DNA from: Nitriliruptoraceae bacterium
GTDB lineage: Bacteria; Actinomycetota; Nitriliruptoria; Nitriliruptorales; Nitriliruptoraceae
Reading direction: 5' to 3'
DNA: 64,000 nucleotides
NCBI GenBank assembly: GCA_018401275.1
Contig: JAGYKW010000001.1
Coordinates: 649,979-713,978 of the forward strand
Every line of letters starts with the position of its first letter. The first letter of the stretch is position 1. Made by a program: the position numbers and the translations under genes. Under the pieces are notes generated by a model, which made no database searches, was not told where the DNA came from, and saw nothing but the letters and a program-made list of their open reading frames with translations. Shown one piece after another: positions 49,096 to 58,038 of this stretch.

Positions 49096-50349
49096 TCAGC
49101 TGCTGGTGAGCTCCGGGTAGCCCGGGAAGCCATGCTCGTGGACGTCGAGACCCTCGACCTCCTCGCGCTCGGAGACCCGCAGCTGGCCCATGGCCTTCAG
49201 CGTGCCGAACAGGATGGCGGACGACACCGCGACCCAGGCCATGATGCCGGCGATGCCGATGATCTGGGCGATGAGCAGCTCGGTGCCGCCGCCGAACAGC
49301 AGGCCGCCGTCGGTGGCTGCGAGTCCGACCCACAGCGTGCCGAGGATGCCGACCACCCCGTGGACGCTGATCGCACCGACCGGGTCGTCGATGCGCAGGC
49401 CGTCGATGAAGCGCACGGCGAGCACGACGACCAGCCCGGCGAGGATGCCGACGACCAGCGCCATGAGGAGGCTGACGGAGTCCGCACCGGCGGTGATGCC
49501 GACGAGACCCGCGAGGATGCCGTTGGCCATCATCGCGACGTCCCACTTGCCGCCCGTCACGCGGGTGAAGATGCCCGCGGTCGCGCCACCTGCACCGCCG
49601 GCGAGCGCGGTGGTGACGATGACGTAGCCGATCAGCTCGCCGTCGAGCGCGAGGACCGAGCCGCCGTTGAAGCCGAACCAGCCGAAGAACAGCAGCAGCG
49701 TGCCGAGCGCGACGAGCGGCATCGAGTGGCCGGGGATCGCGCGTGCCCTGCCGGAGACCGGGTCGAACTTGCCGATGCGGGGACCGAGGATCCTCGCGCC
49801 GACGAGCGCCGCCACCCCTCCGGTCATGTGCACGATGGTCGAGCCGGCGAAGTCGGTGAACCCGAGCTCCGAGACCCAGCCGCCGCCCCACGTCCAGGCA
49901 CCCACGACGGGGTAGATGATCGCGGTCATGACGACCGCGACGACGACGTACGCGCCGAACTTCATCCGCTCGGCGACCGCACCGGAGACGATGGTCGCCG
50001 CGGTGGCGGCGAACATGGCCTGGAAGGCGAAGTCGATCTCGAGCGGGATGCCGACGTCGCCGGCGACGAGCTCGTAGGGCTCGTAGCCGAGCAGGAGGAA
50101 TCCGCTCGTCCCGAACAGCCCGGCGACCTGGTCGCCGTACATGATCCCCCAGCCGATCGCGAAGTACGCGACCATGCCGATCGAGATGGTCATGAGGTTC
50201 TTGCCGATGATGTTCGCCGCGTTCTTCTGGCGGGTGAGTCCCGCCTCGAGCATGGCGAATCCGGCGTGCATGATGAACACGAGCACGGTGGCCACCATCA
50301 GGTAGAGCACCAGCACGCTGAGTTCGAGCGACTCTGGGGTCACGGTCAT
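49096..50349 (-). CDS. amt: Ammonium transporter
   Basis: An inner-membrane channel-like transporter for ammonium. The 417-residue protein has about eleven helices; the pore histidines are in STIVHMTGG and AISVHGVVG, and FMLEAG-like residues (GFAMLEAGL) lie in the first helix. No glnK gene sits beside it, unlike in many bacteria. GlnR-like boxes lie about 100 bp upstream, and a hairpin follows the gene. Confidence 0.96.
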   Translation of the reverse strand: MTVTPESLELSVLVLYLMVATVLVFIMHAGFAMLEAGLTRQKNAANIIGKNLMTISIGMVAYFAIGWGIMYGDQVAGLFGTSGFLLLGYEPYELVAGDVGIPLEIDFAFQAMFAATAATIVSGAVAERMKFGAYVVVAVVMTAIIYPVVGAWTWGGGWVSELGFTDFAGSTIVHMTGGVAALVGARILGPRIGKFDPVSGRARAIPGHSMPLVALGTLLLFFGWFGFNGGSVLALDGELIGYVIVTTALAGGAGGATAGIFTRVTGGKWDVAMMANGILAGLVGITAGADSVSLLMALVVGILAGLVVVLAVRFIDGLRIDDPVGAISVHGVVGILGTLWVGLAATDGGLLFGGGTELLIAQIIGIAGIMAWVAVSSAILFGTLKAMGQLRVSEREEVEGLDVHEHGFPGYPELTSS

Positions 50350-50417
50350 CCTCCGGGTCCGGCCGGTCCTGGGGTCTGCTCCTGTCGCGCCGCGGGGACG
50401 CGGCTGGAGCGGGACCG

Positions 50418-50435
50418 GTACGGTGAGGACCGTAC
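50418..50435. promoter_or_regulatory. Perfect inverted repeat in the amt leader
   Basis: GTACGGT, four bases, ACCGTAC. It lies between the GlnR-like boxes and the amt start. It could be an operator or a hairpin in the amt leader RNA; the sequence cannot decide. Confidence 0.45.
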
Positions 50436-50444
50436 GAACAGGCC

Positions 50445-50482
50445 ATTACCCCTGAGTTGATCCTGCGTTTCGTGTGTGTTTC
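50445..50482 (-). promoter_or_regulatory. GlnR-type nitrogen boxes upstream of amt
   Basis: Read on the minus strand the sites are GAAAC, N6, GAAAC, N6, TCAAC, N6, GTAAT: four half-sites at exact 11-bp spacing, as in actinobacterial GlnR operators. The second is a perfect b-site. They lie 96-133 bp before the amt ATG. The pattern is seen directly; the regulator is inferred. Confidence 0.6.
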
Positions 50483-50508
50483 GTCCCACACGGTCCCGAG
50501 GTGCCGAC

Positions 50509-52238
50509 GTGGCCACCCTGCGTATCGCGCTCGCCCAGGTTCCCGCGCGCGTCGGCGACGTGCGCAGCAACGTGAGGACGGTGCGTGACGCCTGGGAGGC
50601 CGCTGCAGCCGCCGGCGCCGACCTCGTCGTCCTGCCGGAGCTGGCCCTGATCGGCTACCCGCCCGACGACCTCCTGCTGCGTCCGGACCTCATCGCGCGT
50701 GCCGACCGCGGGCTGACGCGTCTCGCTGCGGACGGCCCGCGCGGCTGCACCGCGGTCGTGGGGACCGTCGGCCGCTCCGAGCGCCGCGGCGACGACACGT
50801 GGGGCGTCGCGAGCGCCGTCGCCGACCTCGCCAACCGTGCCGTCGTGCTGCGCGACGGCACGAGCGTCGGCACGTACGACAAGATGCGCCTGCCCAACGA
50901 GGGCGTGTTCGACGAGGCGCGCTACTTCGTCCCCGGCGACGAGCCGCTGGTGGTCCGGGTCGCGGACGTACGCGTCGGCGTCGTGATCTGCCAGGACCTG
51001 TGGACCGCCGACGGACCGGTCGCGGCGAGCGTGGCGGCCGGCGCCGAGGTCGTCGTCGTGCTCAACGCGTCCCCGTACCACCGCGGGAAGCGCGCCGAGC
51101 GCGAGGAGTGGGTCGCACGTCATGCTCGGGAGCGGTCCGTCTGGGTCTGCTACGTCAACCGCGTCGGCGGCCAGGACGAGGTCGTGTTCGACGGCGACAG
51201 CATGGTCGCCGATCGTTCCGGCACGATCGTGGCGCGCGGTGCGCAGTTCGCTGCGGACCTCGTGCTCGTCGACCTCGACCTCGCCACGGGAGCGACGACG
51301 CTCCCCGGTCCGAGCACGCTCCGGACGCGGCGCTCGATCCGATCGACGAGCTGTGGTCGGCGCTCGTGCTCGCCACGCGCGACTACTGCGTGGGCAACGG
51401 CTTCGGTGAGGCCATCATCGGGCTCAGCGGTGGCATCGACTCGGCCGTGACGGCCGCGCTCGCCGTCGAGGCGCTGGGTCCTGACGCGGTCCTCGGCGTC
51501 GCGATGCCCTCCCCGTACTCCTCGCAGCACTCCGTCGACGATGCACGCGCGCTCGCCGAGGCGCTGGGCATCCGGATGGAGACGCTGCCGATCGGGGCCG
51601 GCCTCGCCGCGGTGGCCGGCACGCTCGATGGACTCGTCGTCACCGGGTTCGACGGTGAGCGTCCTGCCGGCATCGCCTACGAGAACCTGCAGTCCCGGCT
51701 GCGCGGTCTGCTGCTGATGGCGCTCGCGAACGAGCGCGGCTCGATCGTGCTCACGACGGGGAACAAGTCCGAGTACGCCGTCGGGTACGCGACCCTCTAC
51801 GGCGACATGGCCGGTGGGTTCGCGCCGCTGAAGGACGTGATGAAGGGCGACGTGTACGCGCTCGCGCACCACGCGAACCGCGCGGGCGTGCTGATCCCGC
51901 TCTCGACGATCGACAAGCCGCCGTCGGCGGAGCTGCGTCCGGATCAGCTCGATGCGGACTCGCTGCCCGACTACCCGCGGCTCGACGCGATCCTGACCGG
52001 GCTCGTCGAGGACCTGCTCGACGTCGAAGAGCTCGTCGCGGCCGGCCACGACCGCGCGGAGGTCGTCCGCGTCACGGGACTGGTCGACCGGGCCGAGCAC
52101 AAGCGGCGCCAGGCGGCGCCCGGGCCGAAGGTCTCGCGACGTGCGTTCGGGCGGGACCGTAGGGTGCCGATCACGTCCGGGTACGACGTGGCCGAGCGGC
52201 CCGAGGATGAGCGAGTCCAGGAAGGTGGTCCCGCATGA
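50509..52238 (+). CDS. nadE: Glutamine-dependent NAD+ synthetase; apparent one-base frame break
   Basis: Last step of NAD synthesis: amidates deamido-NAD. An N-terminal nitrilase-like glutaminase domain has its triad in LPELALIGYP (Glu), YDKMRLPNE (Lys) and VVICQDLW (Cys). The C-terminal synthetase has GLSGGIDSAVTAALA and TTGNKSEYAVGY. The two halves are in different frames; one extra C at 51310-51311 would join them (reading on as EHAPDAALDPIDELW) and give about 576 residues, the normal size. GTG at 50509 follows GAGGTG. Its TGA overlaps the panB ATG. A base error is more likely than a true split. Confidence 0.88.
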
Positions 52239-53062
52239 GCAGCCATGGTGATCAGGCCCGTCGCCGGGTCACGATCCACGACCTCGCGGCGATGCGTGCG
52301 CGAGGTGAGCGGTTCGTGATGCTGACCGCCTACGACGCGAACGCGGCGAGCATCCTCGACGGCCTCGACGTCCCGGTGATCCTCGTCGGGGACAGCCTCG
52401 GCATGGTCGTGCTCGGACACGACACGACGCTGCCCGTCACGCTCGAGGACATGATCCACCACGCGCGCGCGGTGGTCCGTGCGCGACCTCGGGCGCTCGT
52501 CGTCGTCGACCTGCCCTTCGGGACCTACCAGCGCGGACCCGACCAGGCGCTCGAGAGCGCGGTGCGGGTCGTCAAGGAGTCCGGTGCCGACGCCGTCAAG
52601 CTCGAGGGTGGCGCACGCGCGGTCCCGAGCGTGCGGGCGCTCGTCGCGGCCGGCATCCCGGTGATGGGTCACCTCGGACTGACCCCACAGTCGGTCGCCC
52701 AGTTCGGGGGCTTCCGGGTCCAGGGACGGGACGAGACCGCCGCGGCGACCATCGTCGAGGACGCCGTCGCGCTCGCCGAGGCCGGCGCGTTCGCCACCGT
52801 GCTCGAGTGCGTCCCCGCCACGCTGGCGGCACGCGTGACCGCGGCCAGCTCCGTGCCCGTCATCGGCATCGGCGCGGGCGCGGACGTGGACGCTCAGGTG
52901 CTCGTCTGGCATGACGTGCTGGGACTGAGTGCCGCGCCGCATCCACGCTTCGTGCGCGCCTACGTGGACCTGCGCACCGTCATCGCCGACGCGATCACCG
53001 CGTTCAGCGACGACGTGCGCGACGGGACGTTCCCCTCCGCAGCGGAGAGCTACGGCGACTGA
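52235..53062 (+). CDS. panB: 3-methyl-2-oxobutanoate hydroxymethyltransferase
   Basis: Adds a hydroxymethyl group from methylene-tetrahydrofolate to 2-oxoisovalerate, first committed step of pantothenate synthesis. The 275-residue barrel has LTAYDANAASILDG, GDSLGMVVLGHDTTLPVT (metal-binding Asp) and KLEGGA. It is translationally coupled to nadE (4-bp overlap), pairing two cofactor pathways. A hairpin at 53072-53101 follows. Confidence 0.97.
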   Translation: MSSHGDQARRRVTIHDLAAMRARGERFVMLTAYDANAASILDGLDVPVILVGDSLGMVVLGHDTTLPVTLEDMIHHARAVVRARPRALVVVDLPFGTYQRGPDQALESAVRVVKESGADAVKLEGGARAVPSVRALVAAGIPVMGHLGLTPQSVAQFGGFRVQGRDETAAATIVEDAVALAEAGAFATVLECVPATLAARVTAASSVPVIGIGAGADVDAQVLVWHDVLGLSAAPHPRFVRAYVDLRTVIADAITAFSDDVRDGTFPSAAESYGD

Positions 53063-53071
53063 CGCCGCCCA

Positions 53072-53101
53072 CCGCGGTCCTCGCGTGCGAGGTGACCGCG
53101 G
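53072..53101. terminator. Bidirectional hairpin between panB and the cobalamin adenosyltransferase
   Basis: Outer stem CCGCGGT with ACCGCGG and inner stem CTCGC with GCGAG, separated by a small internal loop. It fills the 45-bp gap between two converging genes, which fits a shared terminator. Confidence 0.6.
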
Positions 53102-53107
53102 CGGTCG

Positions 53108-53650
53108 TCAGCGCGAAGCGAGGTGCGTGCCCTCGACCTCGCGCGCGAGGACGAAGAGGTAGTCCGCGCAGCGGTTGAGGTACTTCAGCGGCGCCTGGTC
53201 CGGCAGCTCACCCGAGCGGTCGAGCGCGACGACGTAGCGCTCCGCACGGCGGCAGATCGTGCGCGCGAGATCGAGCGCGGCCGCAGGACGACTGCCCGAA
53301 CCGCCGGGGACGACGAAGTGCTGCGGGATCGGGTGCCGTGTCGTGCAGGCGTCGATCCGAGCATCGATGGCATCGACCATCGCGTCGTCGACGCGCGAGA
53401 TGCCGACCTCCAGCTGGTCCCAGTGGTCGGCACGCGTCGCGAGCTGGGCGCCGACGACGAACAGCTCGCGCTGCACCTGCAGCACGAGGTCGTGCATCTC
53501 ACCCTCGAGGTCGGCGCGCGCGAGACCCAGCGCACTGCACGTCTCATCGACGGTGCCGTACGAGGTGGTCCGCAGGTCATGCTTGTCGACCCGACCGCCG
53601 TAGAGCAGCCCTGTCGTGCCGTCGTCGCCCTTCTTCGTGTACACCTTCAT
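53108..53650 (-). CDS. Cob(I)alamin adenosyltransferase, PduO type
   Basis: Attaches the adenosyl group to reduced cobalamin to make coenzyme B12. The 180-residue protein starts MKVYTKKGDDGTTGLLYG, the ATP-binding motif of the PduO class; RTICRRAERYVVAL and NRCADYLFVLAR near the C-terminus complete it. ATG at 53650 follows GAGGA; the frame is open 16 codons further but without support. No B12 riboswitch or B12-dependent enzyme is seen nearby. Confidence 0.94.
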   Translation of the reverse strand: MKVYTKKGDDGTTGLLYGGRVDKHDLRTTSYGTVDETCSALGLARADLEGEMHDLVLQVQRELFVVGAQLATRADHWDQLEVGISRVDDAMVDAIDARIDACTTRHPIPQHFVVPGGSGSRPAAALDLARTICRRAERYVVALDRSGELPDQAPLKYLNRCADYLFVLAREVEGTHLASR

Positions 53651-53889
53651 CGCGTCCTCGTCCCCGTCATCGAGCCGTCGGCATGCATGAGCCTGCATCG
53701 AGTGGCCAGCCTACCGACGCTGCCGGCCGGCCTCGGAGGGCAGCGCACGGGCAGCGCACCGGCAGCGCATGAGCGGCGCACGGGCAGCGGGTCCTGCTGC
53801 GAGCGGAGCGGTAGCGTCCCGAGCCGGGACCGGTCGGGTGCGCGCTCACGCACGGATCGATCCCCCACCGCGGCCCGGAGGTGACCCCG

Positions 53890-55398
53890 ATGACGCCGAT
53901 CACCTCACACCTGCCGACCGGGCTCGTCGCTCCTGGTCTGGCCGGCGCAGGCCTCGGCACGTCGGGCGCGGTCACGGCACGTCCGCTCGACGCCGCACCG
54001 CGGCGTGATGGCATCGTCGACCTCGACCAGCTGCTCGACGCGCTCGGCCCCTCGGACCTGCTCGAGAGCGCGGACCGCTCCGGATGGTCGTACCTCGCGC
54101 CCCACGACCTCTCACCCGGTCTGCTGCATGACGACGGTGCGCGCTCCTGGCTGCGTATGGCGGACGGCGCCGTCCACGACCTCGGAGCGGACCCGCTGGC
54201 GGCGCTGGATGCGCTGACGGAGCAGCTCGGCCTCGACCCCTCGGCCGAACCCGAGGCGGGACTGAGCATGCCGTTCCGAGGCGGACTGCTCGGTGCGCTC
54301 GCCTACGAGCTGGGTGACCGCATCCTCCCCCGCCTCCCGCACCGACCCCGGCTGCAGGGTCGGCCCGACCTCCTGCTGCGCATCGTCGGGTCCGTCGTCG
54401 CCGTCAGCCGCGAGCGCGACCAGGCGATCGTCGTCGTCGACGAAGGACTGCAGGGTCGCTGCGGCATCGAGGTGCACCGCGAGCTCGAGGCGCGCTGCCG
54501 ACGTGCGGCGACGAGGGCCGCACGCTCGCCCGCCACGACCGCGCTCACCACGAGCGTGACGACGTCGCTCCCTCGCGACGCCCACGTCGCGGCCGTGCGG
54601 TCCATCCTCGACGTCATCGGCCGTGGCGACGCCTACCAGGTCAACCTCGCCCAGCAGCTCACGGCACCGTTCCGTGGCGACCTCGGCGAGCTCTACCGCC
54701 GGATGCGCGCCGCGTCACCGGCGAGCCATGCCGCGCTGCTGCCGGACGCAGGACTCGCGTCGATCTCTCCCGAGCGGTTCCTCGACGTGTCCGCCGGCAC
54801 CGTCACGACCGACCCGATCAAGGGCACGCGACGTCGCGCGGACGACCCGGAGCTCGACGCGGCGCTGGCCGACGACCTCATGACGTCGACGAAGGACCGG
54901 GCCGAGAACATCATGGTCGTCGACCTCGAGCGCAACGACCTCGGGCGCGTGTGCGTCCCGGGGAGCGTCCATGTCCCTGTGCTGCTCGAGCTGCGCGCCC
55001 TACCCACCGTGTGGCACCTCGTCTCGCGCGTGCGCGGCACGCTGCGTCCCGGAACGACCTACGGCGAGCTGCTCGCAGCGACGTTCCCGTCGGGGTCGGT
55101 GACCGGAGCACCACGGCTCGCGGCGATGCGCACGATCCGTGCGCTCGAGCCTGCGCCGCGCGGCTGGTACTGCGGAGCGGTGGGCTGGCTCGGTCGTGGC
55201 TCCGCCTCGCTGTCGGTCGCGATCCGCACGGCCACGCTGCACGATGGGGTCGCGGAGTACGGGGCCGGCGGCGGCATCGTCGCGGACTCCGACCCTGACG
55301 ACGAGGTCGCGGAGTCGCTCGACAAGGCGGTCGCGTTCCTCGCGGCGGTCGGGGCGACGCACACCGCTGGGCGTCCGAGCATCCGGACACCGGCATGA
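53890..55398 (+). CDS. pabB: Aminodeoxychorismate synthase component I
   Basis: Converts chorismate and ammonia to 4-amino-4-deoxychorismate for folate. The 502-residue protein is of the TrpE/PabB fold. PIKGT at residue 310-314 has the lysine (311) found in PabB, where TrpE has alanine; this decides between the two. RAENIMVVDLERNDLG and FPSGSVTGAPRLAAM are further active-site blocks. ATG at 53890 has GGAGG eight bases upstream, while the GTG at 53881 overlaps that site. The glutamine amidotransferase partner (PabA) is not here. pabC overlaps by 4 bp. Confidence 0.94.
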   Translation: MTPITSHLPTGLVAPGLAGAGLGTSGAVTARPLDAAPRRDGIVDLDQLLDALGPSDLLESADRSGWSYLAPHDLSPGLLHDDGARSWLRMADGAVHDLGADPLAALDALTEQLGLDPSAEPEAGLSMPFRGGLLGALAYELGDRILPRLPHRPRLQGRPDLLLRIVGSVVAVSRERDQAIVVVDEGLQGRCGIEVHRELEARCRRAATRAARSPATTALTTSVTTSLPRDAHVAAVRSILDVIGRGDAYQVNLAQQLTAPFRGDLGELYRRMRAASPASHAALLPDAGLASISPERFLDVSAGTVTTDPIKGTRRRADDPELDAALADDLMTSTKDRAENIMVVDLERNDLGRVCVPGSVHVPVLLELRALPTVWHLVSRVRGTLRPGTTYGELLAATFPSGSVTGAPRLAAMRTIRALEPAPRGWYCGAVGWLGRGSASLSVAIRTATLHDGVAEYGAGGGIVADSDPDDEVAESLDKAVAFLAAVGATHTAGRPSIRTPA

Positions 55399-56277
55399 CG
55401 TCCCTCCCGGCCTGGCTCGGTGACGGTCCGGCCGACATCGCGTCGCTCGACGTGTCCGCGCTCGATGCCGGACTGCGCAGCGGCTGGGGCGTGTTCGAGA
55501 CGCTGCGCGCGCACGGGACGGCGACGCTGGGCAGCGAGCGGCATGTCGCGCGGCTGATCGCAGGCGCCGACCGGCTCGCGATCGCGGTCGACGGCGACCA
55601 TGTGCGCGAGGCCCTCGAGCGCACACTCGCCGCCCCTCGCGACGTGCACGAGGTCGCGGTCCGGATCACGCTGACGGCCGGCCCCGTCGACGCCGCCGCG
55701 TGGCCGCCGGCCCCCATCGGTGCGCCGACGCTCGTCGTCACGCTCCACCCTGCGCCGGCGCTCCCCTGCCCTGCGACACGGGCCGTGACCGTCACGGCCA
55801 CGCGCTGGCCGGCGGACCTCAAGGCGACGTCCTACGTGGCGAGCATCCTCGCCACGCGCCAGGCGCAGGCCGCCGGCGCGGACACCGCGGTGCTCTGCGA
55901 CGGCGACGAGCTGCTCGAGACCGCCGAGGGGAACCTGCTGGCCATCATCGACGGCGTGCTGGTGACGCCGGAGGCGGACGGACGGCTGCTGCCGGGCGTG
56001 ACCCGCGAGCTCGCGCTCGAGGCGGCGGGGCGGCTCGGCGTGCCGGTGCGCATCGGACCCCTGCGGCGCGACGACGTCGTGCGCGCCGAGGCCGTCATGG
56101 TGTCCTCGGCCGTCACCGGCCTGCGGACCCTCGCGCAGCTCGACGGGCACGCGCTGCGGGCGCCGGGCCCGGTCCCGGCCCCGCCCCAGCCCCGGCGCGG
56201 ACGCGCGGACGTCGGCCGACGCGCTCCATCCGGTCGTGATCGCCCTGCGGGAGGCGCTGGAGGCGCTGCGCCGCTGA
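55395..56277 (+). CDS. pabC: Aminodeoxychorismate lyase (PLP class IV); apparent frame break near C-terminus
   Basis: Releases pyruvate to give 4-aminobenzoate. The chain has GWGVFETLRAHG, RHVARLIAGADRL, the PLP lysine in LKATSYVASILATRQAQ and ETAEGNLLAI. After about residue 260 the frame becomes unlike protein and runs over the opposite-strand gene to 56513. Removing one C from the run at 56184-56187 restores a helical ending (ALHPVVIALREALEALRR) and a TGA at 56275-56277, before the hairpin at 56308. I give that end as the likely true one. Coupled to pabB. Confidence 0.82.
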
Positions 56278-56307
56278 GCCGCGCACGCCGGCTGCGCTCG
56301 CGCACGG

Positions 56308-56333
56308 CTGAGCCGCGCACGTGCACGGCTCAG
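56308..56333. terminator. Hairpin between converging pabC and MiaE-like genes
   Basis: CTGAGCCG and CGGCTCAG form a perfect 8-bp stem around a loop that contains the palindrome GCACGTGC. It overlaps the stop codon of the minus-strand gene and sits 30 bp after the corrected pabC stop. Confidence 0.55.
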
Positions 56334-57036
56334 TCGCCGGAGAGGTCCTCGGGGTCCTCGAGTCGCAGCTCGACGAGTCGACCGCGGTGCGCCGAGAGCA
56401 GTCCCATCGCGAGCCGACGGACCTCGACGGACGCCTCGTCGTCCTCCGCTTCGAGCAGGACGGAGAGCGCATCGCTGTCGCCGGCCGCCTGCTGGAACGA
56501 GGTCAGTGCCTGACCGAGCAGGTCGGCGACGATCGAGCGCGCGCGTTCGCGCAGCGCATCAGAGGTCAGCTCGGTGCGCAGCAGCCCGATCGCGGCGGCC
56601 TCGACCTCGGCACGGTCCTGCAGCGTGCGCAGCACCACGTCGCCGCTCGCCGGGTCGAGCATGGGGACGACGGTGCGCATGAAGTCGCGCGCGAGCGGGA
56701 TGCCGAAGGCGAAGAAGACGATCGCGCCGAACCAGTCGTCGAGCGGGGCCCGACCGAAGAACTGGTCGAACAGGCCCTTCTGCCGGTCCATCGCTGCGGT
56801 CGGCAGGTCGGTGAGTTCGGCGAGGTGGTCGTGCAGCAGCTGGTAGGCGTCGTGCTCGCGCCGGGCGAACGCGGCGATCCGGTCCGCCGCGCGCGCGTCC
56901 GGTGCGAAGCGCACCGCGCCCGACATCGCGCCGAAGGAGCGCAGCTGGCCGTAGGCGAGCACCCCCAGCAGCTCGACGGTCCGCCTGCGGTCGGATCGGT
57001 CCCCTCGGTCTGCGCCGGTTGACCGCCCGACATCAT
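56330..57036 (-). CDS. Ferritin-like MiaE-type protein; apparent frame break near N-terminus
   Basis: A helical protein of about 235 residues related to the actinobacterial MiaE-like ferritin-fold family, diiron enzymes proposed to hydroxylate modified tRNA bases. ELLGVLAYGQLRSFG, FARREHDAYQLLHDHLAELT and FGIPLARDFM are recognisable helices. The ATG at 57036 overlaps the IclR stop (ATGA), a typical coupled start, but lies one frame off the main body; one missing base around 56980-56990 would join them. Without that, a start inside the conserved helix would be needed. Activity on tRNA is inference from the family name. Confidence 0.68.
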
Positions 57037-57773
57037 CTGCTGCCCTCGGGAGGACGACGCGGCCGCCAACCGAGCCGCTCGGAGATCTCGCGGGCGGAGC
57101 GCAGCACCCGCAGCGCGACGTTCTCGGGCTCGGGGAGGCGTGCGGTCGGCGCGACGATGCCCACGGCCGCGACGGCGCGGCCGGTGTGGTCGAAGACGGG
57201 GGCGGCGACGCCCGATGCGCCCGGCTCGATCTCGTCGCGCGTGTAGGCGACACCACGCTGACGCACCGGACGGAGCTCGTTGAGACGCTCGCCGTCGGGC
57301 AGGAACGCGAGCAGCGCCTTGCCGTGCGCCGCCATGCCGAGCGGATGGCGGAAGCCGACGCGGTAGTTGACCTGGACGAAGCGACCATCGGGCTCGATGA
57401 CCTCGACGACGACCACATCGTCGCGATCGCGCACGACGAGGCAGGCCGTCTCGTTGGTGTCCTCGCTCAGCGATCGCAGGGCAGGTCCGGCCAGGCGGCG
57501 CACCTCGAGCCCCTGTGCGGCCCGCACGCCGAGCTCGAGCATCGACAGCCCGAGCCGGTAGCGGCGCGTGTCGGGGTCGCGCGTGACGAAGCCCTCCTCG
57601 GAGAGGGTGTCGAGCAGGCGGTAGAGCACGGCCCGGTCGAGGCCGGTCACGTCGGCCAGACCGGAGACCGTCGCGCCCTCCGCGTCGTGTCCGAGGGCCT
57701 TGAGCAGCACCAGGCCCCGGGACAGGGTGCGCGAGCCCCCCGTCCGAACGACCTTGCGCTCACTCGTCGCCAC
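57033..57773 (-). CDS. IclR-family transcriptional regulator
   Basis: About 246 residues. An N-terminal winged helix (LSRGLVLLKAL, GLDRAVLYRLLDTLSEEGFV) binds DNA; the C-terminal IclR effector domain contains RVGFRHPLGMAAHGKALLAF. The GTG at 57773 has AGGAG five bases upstream and is preferred; ATG at 57791 is an alternative. It diverges from clpP and precedes the MiaE-like gene by overlap. Effector and targets unknown. Confidence 0.9.
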   Translation of the reverse strand: MATSERKVVRTGGSRTLSRGLVLLKALGHDAEGATVSGLADVTGLDRAVLYRLLDTLSEEGFVTRDPDTRRYRLGLSMLELGVRAAQGLEVRRLAGPALRSLSEDTNETACLVVRDRDDVVVVEVIEPDGRFVQVNYRVGFRHPLGMAAHGKALLAFLPDGERLNELRPVRQRGVAYTRDEIEPGASGVAAPVFDHTGRAVAAVGIVAPTARLPEPENVALRVLRSAREISERLGWRPRRPPEGSR

Positions 57774-58038
57774 ACCGGCTCCTGTCGCCATGCTCCGCCG
57801 GTGGGTCGACCCACGGGCTGCGCCCTCAGTGTGGCGCGCGCGCCGCGCACGGTCAAGTGCGGACACCGTGGTCGACGGCGGGTCGCGAGGGACCTGCGTC
57901 GCTGCGACGCACGCCTCCGAGGCCCTGGAGGCCCGGCGCTACCCTCCGCCCTCCAGCGGCGTCGTCCAGCGGCACCGTCCAGCAGGACCCGAGCTGGCAG
58001 GACCCGAGCCGGCCGGACCCGACGAAGAGGCGACGAGG

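Noticed and set aside
53640..53890. A B12 riboswitch near the cobalamin adenosyltransferase
   Set aside because: The upstream region is short and lacks the conserved B12-box core.
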